Shown: positions 56,263 through 64,000 of the stretch, piece after piece
Position numbering within the stretch: the stretch's first letter is position 1
How the letters are laid out: every line of letters starts with the position of its first letter
From: Pseudomonas canadensis
GTDB taxonomy: Bacteria; Pseudomonadota; Gammaproteobacteria; Pseudomonadales; Pseudomonadaceae
NCBI RefSeq assembly: GCF_000503215.1
Contig: NZ_AYTD01000013.1
Coordinates: 734,009-798,008 of the forward strand
Length of the DNA stretch: 64,000 nt
Direction: 5' to 3'
Notes under the pieces: model-generated
Told to the model about the DNA's origin: nothing
The model's database searches: none
Seen by the model: only the letters and a program-made list of their open reading frames with translations
Program-made: the position numbers and the translations under genes

Positions 56263-56447
56263 CTACCCTTATTCAAGCAGGTTAAGCGATGACAAGACGT
56301 GCGGCAGCGCCCAGGGGTTATAACCCTGTGCAAAGCGGTCTAAACTGTTACTCATGTTTTACGGAACTGAAGGAACAGTAAGACGCTTGGCATTCGCCAC
56401 TCTCATCGAGCCTGTAAGACAGCCCAGTGCTTAGAGGCCGATCGCTT

Positions 56448-57374
56448 ATGAAAACACCCACCCAGACCAACGCAATTGACTTTGACAGTGCCAAATTGCA
56501 ACGCCTGGGGTTTGGTCAGCCATCCCTCCTCCCACGCCGCCCCACGACGCTGGAGCAACTTCGCCAGCAACTGGGCCTGCAATTACAAACCAGCCTGGAG
56601 CCGGAGCGCATCCTCGGTGTGTTCTTCCGTGAGATCCAACGCCTGGTGCCCCTGGACGCGTTGCAGTACCGCCATCAGGCCAGCGACTTGCGCCTGGAGT
56701 TCGGCCACCGCGGGCATCACTCAGTGAGCTACAGCCTGAGCCATGAAGGCGAGCACCTGGGCGAGCTGATCTTTCGTCGCAACCAGCGCCTGGCGGAAGA
56801 AGAGCTCGGCCAGCTCGAATCCCTGCTGGCCACCTTACTCTACCCAATCCGCAACGCCCTGCTCTACCGCGCCGCCACCCGCAGTGCCTTGCGCGACCCG
56901 CTGACCGAGACCGGCAACCGTATAGCCATGGACCAGACCCTGCAACGGGAAGTCGACATGGCACGCCGGCACCTCAATCCGCTGTCCTTGCTGATGCTCG
57001 ACATCGATCACTTCAAGATCATCAACGACACTTACGGCCACACCGCTGGCGATAAGGTACTGCGCGCCGTGGCCGGGGCGATCAAGCGCCAGTTGCGTAA
57101 CGTGGATATGGTGTTCCGGTTTGGCGGGGAAGAGTTTCTGATCCTGCTGTCCAACACGGGCCGGGATGCCGCTGCGATGGTCGGTGAGCGCCTACGCCAA
57201 GCGGCGCAGGCCCAGGATTATTGGGCGGATGACACGCGGATCGAATTGACGGTGAGCCTGGGCTGCTCGACTTTGCTGGCCGCAGAGTCTACCGAAAGCC
57301 TGCTGCGTCGGGCCGACAGCGCCTTGTATGTGGCCAAGCGAGAGGGTCGCAACCGCCTGGCAATGGCGGGGTAA
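56448..57374 (+). CDS. Diguanylate cyclase (GGDEF domain)
   Basis: 308 residues from the ATG at 56448; a GTG at 56427 is a weaker alternative. The N-terminal ~130 residues look GAF-like (a sensory domain, no membrane segment). Then come DPLTETGNRIAMDQTL, LMLDIDHFKIINDTYGH and the active site RFGGEEF near residue 230. RNVD five residues before it is an intact inhibitory I-site. It should make cyclic di-GMP in the cytosol and be product-inhibited. It is convergent with the TenA-like gene (21-base gap). Confidence 0.93.
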   Translation: MKTPTQTNAIDFDSAKLQRLGFGQPSLLPRRPTTLEQLRQQLGLQLQTSLEPERILGVFFREIQRLVPLDALQYRHQASDLRLEFGHRGHHSVSYSLSHEGEHLGELIFRRNQRLAEEELGQLESLLATLLYPIRNALLYRAATRSALRDPLTETGNRIAMDQTLQREVDMARRHLNPLSLLMLDIDHFKIINDTYGHTAGDKVLRAVAGAIKRQLRNVDMVFRFGGEEFLILLSNTGRDAAAMVGERLRQAAQAQDYWADDTRIELTVSLGCSTLLAAESTESLLRRADSALYVAKREGRNRLAMAG

Positions 57375-57395
57375 GCCCCCGCCACTCTCATTTCA

Positions 57396-58196
57396 TCAAG
57401 CTTCGCTGGCGACCCGCACCTGGCGCTCGCGCACCACGGCTGGGGCTTTTTCTTTCTCCAGGCGCATGCAGCTTTCCAGGAACAGGTACATGTAGTCGTA
57501 GCTCTTGCACACGGCCTGGCGCAGCTCGGTCTGCAGTTCCTTGGTCGGGTTCATCCCGGCCAGGGTGCAGATGATTTCCAGGGCTTCCCATGGGTGGGCA
57601 TCATCGTACTGCGCGTGCATCTTCAGCCACTTCATCGCCCGCTTGCGCTCTTCCTCTGGGAAAGCGGCCGCATAGACGCCGGTAGAACACACCACGGCGG
57701 ACCATTCACCCGTGGCACCCTCGATCGCATAGTTGGTCGCGGCAATGGCCACGATCAGCGAGTCGGCAGAGCTGGTGTGCCAGCACCAATGGCTCAGCGC
57801 GTGCAGTTCCGGTGGTACGTTCTGGGCCTGCAATTCCTCCAGGCTCACGCCGTGGGCACGGGCCCAATGCACCCAATAGTCGGCGTGGTTGAGTTCCACG
57901 CGAATATTGCGCATCAGCCAGCGGCGCGCCATGTCCTCCCCAGGATGGCGGGCAAATTTGGTCTTGGTGAGGTTCTGTGCCATGTACAAGGCAAACTGTT
58001 CCACCACGGGCCATCCACCGATCAGGTAGTGGCGCATAGTCTTGGCGCTGAGCGTATTGTCGCGCATGCGCTGGTACAGTTCGTGTTCGACAACGCGGCG
58101 CTTGCTCTCGCTACAGTCCAGGATCAGTTTCTGAGCCCAGGCAGGGTAACTGGAGGCTTCCATAAGCGGGCCGGTTCTGATGAATGTGTCGATCAC
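57396..58196 (-). CDS. TenA/PqqC-fold protein, haem-oxygenase-like diiron oxidase type
   Basis: 266 residues, GTG start at 58196 with AAGGAG eight bases upstream. The all-helical fold with VEHELYQRM near residue 36, NIRVELNHADYWVHW near 98, NYAIEGATGEW near 160 and HAQYDDAHPWEALEI near 195 fits the metal ligand pattern (Glu, His, Glu, His/Asp/His) of haem-oxygenase-like oxidases related to TenA and PqqC. The catalytic Cys of true thiaminases is not evident. Substrate unknown. It is separated from the PAS-GGDEF-EAL gene by 46 bases, in the same direction. Confidence 0.78.
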   Translation of the reverse strand: MIDTFIRTGPLMEASSYPAWAQKLILDCSESKRRVVEHELYQRMRDNTLSAKTMRHYLIGGWPVVEQFALYMAQNLTKTKFARHPGEDMARRWLMRNIRVELNHADYWVHWARAHGVSLEELQAQNVPPELHALSHWCWHTSSADSLIVAIAATNYAIEGATGEWSAVVCSTGVYAAAFPEEERKRAMKWLKMHAQYDDAHPWEALEIICTLAGMNPTKELQTELRQAVCKSYDYMYLFLESCMRLEKEKAPAVVRERQVRVASEA

Positions 58197-58242
58197 TGTT
58201 AAGGCTCCTTTTTAAGTGTGATTGTACAGACCAGCGAATGTT

Positions 58243-60705
58243 TCAGCGGAATGTGCCGGGCGCCTTGAATAACAGAGGCTGCGGCCGCACAGGTCGACAC
58301 TGCAAGCTATCAAAGGTAAACAATTGCGGTCGTTCAATCAGGTAGCCCTGAGCGTAATCCACACCAATTTCGAGTAATGCCTGTTCGATTTGCGGTGTCT
58401 CGACAAATTCAGCAATTGTGCGCTTACCCATGACATGGCCGATGTGATTTATCACTTCGACCATCGCGCGGTTAATCGGGTCGTCCAGCATATCCTTTAC
58501 GAAACTTCCATCGATCTTCAGGAAGTCTACAGGTAAATGTTTGAGATAGGCGAATGAGGACATTCCGGCACAAAAGTCATCCAGCGAAAACTGACAACCT
58601 AACGCTTTGAGTTCATTAATAAAACGGATCGCACTGCCCAAGTTTGCAATAGCACTGGTTTCGGTTATTTCAAAACAGATCATGCCCGGCGGAATATTGT
58701 ATGTATGAAACTTCTCACGTAAAAATCCGAGGAAGTCTTCATCACCAATAGTGATGCCTGACAGATTGATCGCACACATGGCCATTGGGCGTCCCGGCCG
58801 CTCCTGTATGCACCGGCTGATGAGCTTGAACACATTCTCGACCACCCAGCGGTCCAGGGACGTCATCAAACCGTAACGTTCGGCCGCCGGGATAAAGCTG
58901 TCGGGCAGGATGATACGGCCGGCCTCGTCATGCAGGCGCAACAGGATCTCGATATGCCCATCGCCGCCGTCGGTAGGCCCCAGCGGTGAAATTTCCTGGG
59001 CATATAGGCAGAACCGGTTCTCTTCCAACGCCATGTGCAGGCGCTGCACCCAGGCCATTTCGCCAAAACGCAGCGACAGTTCCGAGTCGTCGGCGTGGTA
59101 CACCTGCACGCGGTTGCGGCCTTTTTCCTTGGCCATGTAGCACGCCATGTCGGCGGCGCGCAGTGAGGTTTCCAGCGTGGTCGGCGTGTGGCCCAGGTGC
59201 ACCAGGCCGATGCTGACGGTGGTCATGAACGGCCGGCCCTTCCATACAAAGTGCAGACTTTGCACGGTATGGCGCAGGCTCTCGGCGATCTTCTCCGCGA
59301 CTGCCGCCGGGCAGTTTTCCAGCAGGATGCCGAATTCATCGCCACCCAGGCGCGCCAGGGTGTCGCCCTCGCGCAGGTCCGACTGCAGCAGCGCGCAGAT
59401 ATGCCGCAGCAGTTCGTCGCCGGCCGCGTGGCCACACGTGTCGTTGACCAGCTTGAACTGGTCCAAGTCGAGGAACATCAACGCATGACGCTCGCCCAGC
59501 CGCTGCGCGGTGGGATGCAGCACCTGTTCCAGGCGGAATTCGAATTCGCGGCGGTTGGCCAGGCCAGTCAGGGCGTCGTGGGTCGCCTGCCAGGACAGGT
59601 TGGCGATGTATTGACGCTCCTGGGTCATGTCATGCAACACCAGCACCGCACCCGTGACCTTGCCGGCACTGCGGATCGGCGCGCCCACCAGCGTCACCGA
59701 GACCGTGCTGCCGTCCAGGCGCTGGATGGTTTTGGAATGCTCGCTGCCGCCACTGAGCTGGCCCTTGACGATGTGTTCAATGAGCGTAAAGCCGTCGGGC
59801 TGGGCATTGTCGTCCAACAGGTTGAACAGCGCGGCCAAGGGCAGGCCTTGGGCCTGGGCCGAATTCCAGTGGGTCAGCGCTTCAGCCGCCGGGTTCATGT
59901 AGGTGATGGCGCCGTCGACATCGGTGGTGATCACCCCGTCGCCAATCGACTCCAACGTGATCTGCGCACGCTCCTTCTCTTGCTGCAGGGCATTGGCAAA
60001 CGCGTGGCGCTGGGTCAGTAACTTATGGGTACGCAGCAGTGCCAGGACGATCAGGCCGAGGGCCGTGGCCAGGTTGGTGATCAGCAACAACCGCAGGATC
60101 ATCCGCGAGCCTTCGCCCAAGGCATCACTGAACGCTTTGGCCGCCGGTGTCACACCTTCGTTGATGGCGATAATGTGCGCTTTCCACTGGCGTACGTCGT
60201 TGGCGCTGACGTGGTCGCGGGTGATTGCGCCGTGCATCTCGCGGGCCAACTCATCCAGTTGCACCAGGTAACCATCGCCCACTGTCCATAACTCGATGGC
60301 TTTTTCCAGGTAGCTGAAATGGCGAAAGTTGAGGTACAGCCAGATCAGGCTGGAAACGTCATCCGGGTGGTTGCCGCCCTTGAGGATGCCCAAGCGGGCA
60401 GCGCTGAGGTCTGGTGTGGATTGGTCCAGCGCAACCCGCAATTCATGCCCGCCCTGGGGCACGGCAATCGCCTGCTGGTATTTGAGGTAGGTGGTTTCGT
60501 CACGGTTGTCGGCGTAGAGCGTCAGGTAATAGATGGCATCTTTCTGGCCCTTGGACCACAGACTTTCACCTGCCACGTAGCCGCGCACTGCCGAGAGCAC
60601 GTAAAGACTGACGCAGCCTAACAATGCCTGGAACAGCACAACGGCGATGAAGGGCCAGACAATGCCCAACAGCCGTGGCGTTCCGAGAGTCCGCTTTTGC
60701 TTCAT
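58243..60705 (-). CDS. Membrane PAS-GGDEF-EAL protein
   Basis: 820 residues. Two membrane segments (about 12-35 and 203-226) frame a periplasmic sensory domain of some 165 residues. PAS is at about 250-365 (LESIGDGVITTDVDGAITYMN). GGDEF with intact RLGGDEF near 462 and I-site REGD five residues ahead follow, then EAL from about 545. The EAL signature reads EILLRL rather than EALLR, but the metal-binding Glu, the DDFCAGMSS segment and the later Glu of VETPQ are kept, so phosphodiesterase activity is plausible. It may both make and degrade cyclic di-GMP, with the balance set by the periplasmic and PAS inputs. Confidence 0.92.
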   Translation of the reverse strand: MKQKRTLGTPRLLGIVWPFIAVVLFQALLGCVSLYVLSAVRGYVAGESLWSKGQKDAIYYLTLYADNRDETTYLKYQQAIAVPQGGHELRVALDQSTPDLSAARLGILKGGNHPDDVSSLIWLYLNFRHFSYLEKAIELWTVGDGYLVQLDELAREMHGAITRDHVSANDVRQWKAHIIAINEGVTPAAKAFSDALGEGSRMILRLLLITNLATALGLIVLALLRTHKLLTQRHAFANALQQEKERAQITLESIGDGVITTDVDGAITYMNPAAEALTHWNSAQAQGLPLAALFNLLDDNAQPDGFTLIEHIVKGQLSGGSEHSKTIQRLDGSTVSVTLVGAPIRSAGKVTGAVLVLHDMTQERQYIANLSWQATHDALTGLANRREFEFRLEQVLHPTAQRLGERHALMFLDLDQFKLVNDTCGHAAGDELLRHICALLQSDLREGDTLARLGGDEFGILLENCPAAVAEKIAESLRHTVQSLHFVWKGRPFMTTVSIGLVHLGHTPTTLETSLRAADMACYMAKEKGRNRVQVYHADDSELSLRFGEMAWVQRLHMALEENRFCLYAQEISPLGPTDGGDGHIEILLRLHDEAGRIILPDSFIPAAERYGLMTSLDRWVVENVFKLISRCIQERPGRPMAMCAINLSGITIGDEDFLGFLREKFHTYNIPPGMICFEITETSAIANLGSAIRFINELKALGCQFSLDDFCAGMSSFAYLKHLPVDFLKIDGSFVKDMLDDPINRAMVEVINHIGHVMGKRTIAEFVETPQIEQALLEIGVDYAQGYLIERPQLFTFDSLQCRPVRPQPLLFKAPGTFR

Positions 60706-60776
60706 GAAGCCCCTTGCACATGCACCGCTGGATACGCACGCGAAACACCGCTTCCGATAGCTCAGCCTAGGCTAAA

Positions 60777-62579
60777 TCAACGAACTTGCTGCAAGTGCCC
60801 GTAGAGTTTGGCGTACAACCCACCGTCAGCAATCAGCTGTTGATGGTCGCCGTCCTCTGCAATGTGACCGCCGTCGAACACTAACACTCGGTCGGCTTGC
60901 TTAACCGCCGACAGGCGGTGGGCGATAATCAGTGTAGTACGGCCGCTGAGGAACCGCGCCAGCGCCTGATGCAGGTTGTATTCGGTGGCGGCGTCCAGGG
61001 CGGAAGTCGCCTCGTCGAGGATCACCACTTTTGGCTCGGCCAGCACCATGCGCGCAATCGCCAGGCGCTGACGTTGCCCACCGGAAAACCGCACCCCGGA
61101 ACGCCCCACCACACTGTCCAGGCCCATGGGCAATGCCTTGACGGTAGCATCCAGCTGGGCGATTTCCAGTGCCTGCCAGCAGGCTTGATCACTGCGTTCG
61201 CGGCCCATGGTCAGGTTGGCGCGCACCGTGTCGTTGAACAGCGCCGGGTGTTGCAGCACCACGGCGACGTTTTCGCGAATGGTTTCCAGGCCGATTTCCT
61301 GCTGGGTAGCACCACCAAAGCGGATAGTTCCAGCCTGTGGCGTATAAAGTCCGAGCAACAGTTGCACCAAGGTACTTTTACCGCCGCCGCTGGCGCCGAC
61401 GATTGCCACCTTCTCACCGGGTGCGATGGCCAGGTTCAACTGGTCGAGCACCAAGTCTTCGCCATAACCGAAATTGAGGCCGCGCACCTCGATGCCGACA
61501 GTCTCACGCCCAACGAAAGGATCTTCGCCGCCGGCGTATTGCGGCTCATCGGCACGCGCCAGCAGTTCGTTGATCCGCGTCAGCGCGCCGCCTGCCGCGT
61601 AATAGGCGTATTGCAGGTTCAGCAATTGCTCCACCGGGCCGATCATGAACCACAGATAGCTGAACACCGCGAGCATCTGGCCGATGGACAGGTCGGAGAA
61701 CAAAACGGTAAGCATCGCCGCTGCGCGGAAGATGTCGATACCGAACTGAAACAGCAAACCGCTGGCGCGGCTGGAGGCGTCGGTTTTCCACTGCGAATGG
61801 ATCGCGTAGTCGCGCACTTCCTGTGCACGCTGGCCCAGACGCCCGAGGAAGAAGCCCTGGCGATTGCCGGCGCGGACCTCCTGGATCGCGTCCAGGGTTT
61901 CAGTCAGCGCTTGGGTAAAACGCGAAGTGCTGTCGTTTTCCAACTTCTTCAGGTGTTTGACGCGCTTGCCCAACTGCACCGTGGCGTAGATCACCAGCGG
62001 GTTGAACAACAGGATCAGCAATGCCAGCTGCCAATGCATCCACACCAGGATCGCCGAGGTACCCACCAGAGTGAGCATGGCCACCAGGAAGCGGCTAAGG
62101 GTTTCGCCGACAAATTTGTCCAGCGTGTCGAGGTCAGTGACCAGGTGAGTCGTTACCGTGCCGCTGCCCAGGCTTTCGTACTCGCCTAGGGAGATACGCT
62201 TGAGCCGCTCGATCAGGCGCACACGGATGCGGTACACAATGTCCTTGGCCAGCCGCGCAAACAGCCGCGCCTGCACCACGTTGAACACTAGGGCACCACA
62301 GCGCAGGAACAGGGTCACCAGCAGCATCAGGCCGATATAGCCGGCCGCCTTCTGCCAGCCCAGCGGCAGCGCGTGATTCATCACCTTGAGGGCAGCGTCG
62401 CCGTGGCCCAGCAGGACCTCGTCCACCAGCAGCGGCAACAGCAAGGGAATCGGTACGCTGCACAAGGTCGCCAGCACGGCGACGCCATTGGCGATCCACA
62501 GGGATTTCTTGTGACGCAGCGCCAGGCGGCGAATTTCCGCCCAGGTCAGGCGATCGGTGCGCTGGGCGGGTTCATGCAC
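60777..62579 (-). CDS. ABC exporter, fused permease and ATPase (MsbA/HlyB-type)
   Basis: 600 residues. Six membrane helices in about 1-320 are followed by an ATPase domain with Walker A GASGGGKST near 402, signature FSGGQRQRLAIARM near 502 and Walker B VVILDEATSALD near 525, then the switch His of IIAHRLSAV. It acts as a homodimer exporting lipid, peptide or drug; the substrate is unknown. Its start overlaps the stop of the DsbA-like gene by eight bases, so the two are translated together. Confidence 0.9.
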   Translation of the reverse strand: MHEPAQRTDRLTWAEIRRLALRHKKSLWIANGVAVLATLCSVPIPLLLPLLVDEVLLGHGDAALKVMNHALPLGWQKAAGYIGLMLLVTLFLRCGALVFNVVQARLFARLAKDIVYRIRVRLIERLKRISLGEYESLGSGTVTTHLVTDLDTLDKFVGETLSRFLVAMLTLVGTSAILVWMHWQLALLILLFNPLVIYATVQLGKRVKHLKKLENDSTSRFTQALTETLDAIQEVRAGNRQGFFLGRLGQRAQEVRDYAIHSQWKTDASSRASGLLFQFGIDIFRAAAMLTVLFSDLSIGQMLAVFSYLWFMIGPVEQLLNLQYAYYAAGGALTRINELLARADEPQYAGGEDPFVGRETVGIEVRGLNFGYGEDLVLDQLNLAIAPGEKVAIVGASGGGKSTLVQLLLGLYTPQAGTIRFGGATQQEIGLETIRENVAVVLQHPALFNDTVRANLTMGRERSDQACWQALEIAQLDATVKALPMGLDSVVGRSGVRFSGGQRQRLAIARMVLAEPKVVILDEATSALDAATEYNLHQALARFLSGRTTLIIAHRLSAVKQADRVLVFDGGHIAEDGDHQQLIADGGLYAKLYGHLQQVR

Positions 62580-63207
62580 AGGTGGCTCGCTCCAGCCATC
62601 GGCCCAGCAGAGGCGACAGCTCGGACAGCGGCTGGTAACCGTTGGTCAGCAACGCCAACTGACCATTACGCTCGGCCAGCAGCGTCGGGAAACCGGCGAT
62701 GCCCAGGTCTTGCACCCAGGTGAAATCGGCCGCCGTGGCGGCATGCTGCTCAGCGCGGTCAAACTCGCCGGCAAACTCGATGCGCGGGATGCCCGCCTGC
62801 TCGGCCAATTCCACTAACACGCTGGCGAGGGTCACGTCGCGGCCTTCCACATAGAAAGCACGCTGGATCAGTCCCAGCAGTTTCCAGGCGCAGTCCGGCG
62901 CCAGGCTGCGGGCGGTGACGATGGCGCGGCACGCCGGCTCCGTGTCGTAGACAAAACCGTCGGGCAACGCGCCTTCACGCTTGAACGGCTGGCCGGTGGC
63001 GTCAGTGACCGCCTGCCAGTGTTCCAGGATATAACGCCGGGTGGTCGGCTCCAGCGCTGCGCCGCTACCGGTACGCAAGCCGCCTACCACCAGATGCAGC
63101 TCGACGCCGGCCGCCTGGGCCTGCTCCACCAACGCCTCGGCCACCGGGGCAAAACCCCAGCACCAGGAACACATCGGGTCCATTACATAGAGCAGGCGCG
63201 CGGACAT
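62572..63207 (-). CDS. DsbA family thioredoxin-fold protein (CSWC)
   Basis: 211 residues without signal peptide, so cytosolic. The active-site motif is CSWC at residues 13-16 in the thioredoxin fold, with a helical insertion and the cis-Pro loop GIAGFPTLL near 170. This is the FrnE-like branch of DsbA proteins, thought to act as a disulfide oxidoreductase or isomerase. It starts three bases after the trhO stop and overlaps the ABC gene, so trhO, this gene and the ABC exporter look like one operon. Confidence 0.86.
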   Translation of the reverse strand: MSARLLYVMDPMCSWCWGFAPVAEALVEQAQAAGVELHLVVGGLRTGSGAALEPTTRRYILEHWQAVTDATGQPFKREGALPDGFVYDTEPACRAIVTARSLAPDCAWKLLGLIQRAFYVEGRDVTLASVLVELAEQAGIPRIEFAGEFDRAEQHAATAADFTWVQDLGIAGFPTLLAERNGQLALLTNGYQPLSELSPLLGRWLERATCA

Positions 63208-63210
63208 GGG

Positions 63211-64000
63211 TCAGGCCTCGGAAGGGGTTTGCTTGTAGTTGAAGCCAATCGGGTGCGGCATGTTGCGGGCCTTGGCCAGCTCAATCTGCTTCTGCCGGTC
63301 GATCGCGCTGCGACGGGTCTTCTCCGGCAGCTTATCCCAGCAATGCGGGCAACTGATGCCAGCCACATAATGCTCGGAAGCGCGGTCTTCGACACTGACC
63401 GGTGTACGACAGGCATGACATTGATCGTAGTCGCCTTCGCTCAGGTCGTGGCGCACGGTCACGCGATTATCGAAAACAAAGCAGTCGCCCTGCCATTTGG
63501 TTTCTGCCTGCGGCACCTCTTCGAGGTACTTCAGGATGCCGCCCTTGAGGTGATAGACCTCGTCAAAGCCTTCGCTGAGCATGTAGCTCGACGCCTTCTC
63601 ACAGCGAATGCCACCGGTGCAGAACATCGCGACTTTCTTGTGCTTGGCCGGGTCGAAGTTGGCTTTGATGTAGTCGGGAAATTCGCGAAAACTGGTGGTT
63701 TTCGGGTCGATCGCGCCTTCAAAGGTGCCGATGGACACTTCGTAGTCGTTACGGGTGTCGATCAACAGCACTTCCGGGTCGCTGATCAGCGCGTTCCAGT
63801 CCTGCGGGTCGACGTAGGTACCGACTTTCTTGTTCGGGTCGACGCCTTCGACGCCCAGGGTCACGATCTCTTTCTTGAGCTTGACCTTGGTGCGGTAGAA
63901 CGGCTGGTCGTCGCAGTAGGATTCTTTGTGGTCGATGTCGACCATGCGCGGATCTTTCTTCAGCCAGGCCATCAGGCCATCAATGCCTTCGCGGCTACCG
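63211..64000 (-). CDS. trhO: tRNA uridine-34 hydroxylase TrhO, rhodanese type (5' part outside window)
   Basis: The last ~263 residues; the frame stays open to the right edge, and about 50 N-terminal residues lie beyond it. TrhO hydroxylates uridine 34 in some tRNAs using oxygen, toward 5-methoxy- or carboxymethoxyuridine. The rhodanese domain has [14 protein letters not shown] and the active-site loop [26 protein letters not shown] and ISCPHCWDK give the C-terminal CxxC pairs that probably bind zinc. It matches E. coli YceA in order and length. First gene of the operon with the DsbA-like protein. Confidence 0.93.
   Translation of the reverse strand, partial: GSREGIDGLMAWLKKDPRMVDIDHKESYCDDQPFYRTKVKLKKEIVTLGVEGVDPNKKVGTYVDPQDWNALISDPEVLLIDTRNDYEVSIGTFEGAIDPKTTSFREFPDYIKANFDPAKHKKVAMFCTGGIRCEKASSYMLSEGFDEVYHLKGGILKYLEEVPQAETKWQGDCFVFDNRVTVRHDLSEGDYDQCHACRTPVSVEDRASEHYVAGISCPHCWDKLPEKTRRSAIDRQKQIELAKARNMPHPIGFNYKQTPSEA

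Noticed and set aside
56103..56333. A 76-residue minus-strand frame before the GGDEF gene
   Set aside because: It spans the terminator hairpin and the possible sigma54 promoter and has no similarity I recognise.

Overview
The window reads as a Pseudomonas chromosome of the P. fluorescens type. The evidence is dense high-GC coding sequence, a typical pseudomonad small heat-shock protein, a MocR-type regulator, DUF2986, a pair of inverted REP sequences, a large two-partner-secretion CDI locus and several c-di-GMP proteins. No plasmid or phage replication genes are visible.

Region by region. Positions 1-15,220 are mostly backbone: the tail of a hydrolase, a DUF2569 membrane protein, a MocR/GntR regulator, panB, a DUF2986 mini-gene, a YeeE/YedE transporter, a secreted endonuclease, and a three-gene KaiC-like signalling operon (small protein, double RecA ATPase, histidine kinase). 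These are followed by an MFS/TetR pair with matched inverted operators, a LysR regulator, a sigma32-type ibpA, and a mesX-mesD-flavin reductase operon for folate-independent methionine synthesis with a MetR box in its promoter.

Positions 15,240-46,716 look like two islands stacked at one tRNA-Asn. The intact tRNA-Asn lies at 46,641-46,716 (minus strand). Degenerate copies of its 3' part lie at about 34,990 and 15,255. The outer island (15.2-34.9 kb) holds a CDI locus: cdiB, a 4,978-residue CdiA, cdiI, and a second, displaced CdiA-CT toxin/immunity module. The inner island (35.0-46.6 kb, visibly AT-richer) holds a five-gene minus-strand operon of cytosine methyltransferase, MORC/MutL-like GHKL ATPase, Z1 helicase, DUF4420 PD-(D/E)XK protein and AIPR protein. 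It also holds a divergent vsr, an unknown gene, and wrecked RES-toxin and ParA genes next to the tRNA. A 75-bp perfect direct repeat brackets this inner island. No integrase is present.

Positions 46.8-64 kb return to backbone: a LysR/lldD pair and a two-way acyl-CoA catabolism cluster (CoA-transferase, 3-hydroxyacyl-CoA dehydrogenase and enoyl-CoA hydratase on one strand; IclR regulator, acyl-CoA dehydrogenase and AAHS-type MFS carrier on the other) with twin IclR-like operators. Then come a GGDEF protein behind a possible sigma54 promoter, a TenA/PqqC-fold protein, a PAS-GGDEF-EAL protein, an ABC exporter, a DsbA-like protein and trhO, which is cut by the window end.

The most interesting systems are the methyltransferase/MORC/Z1/DUF4420/AIPR/Vsr defence operon, the duplicated CDI toxin-immunity module between palindromes, and the stacked tRNA-Asn islands that carry them. 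Functional statements rest on motif recognition by eye; no database search was run.
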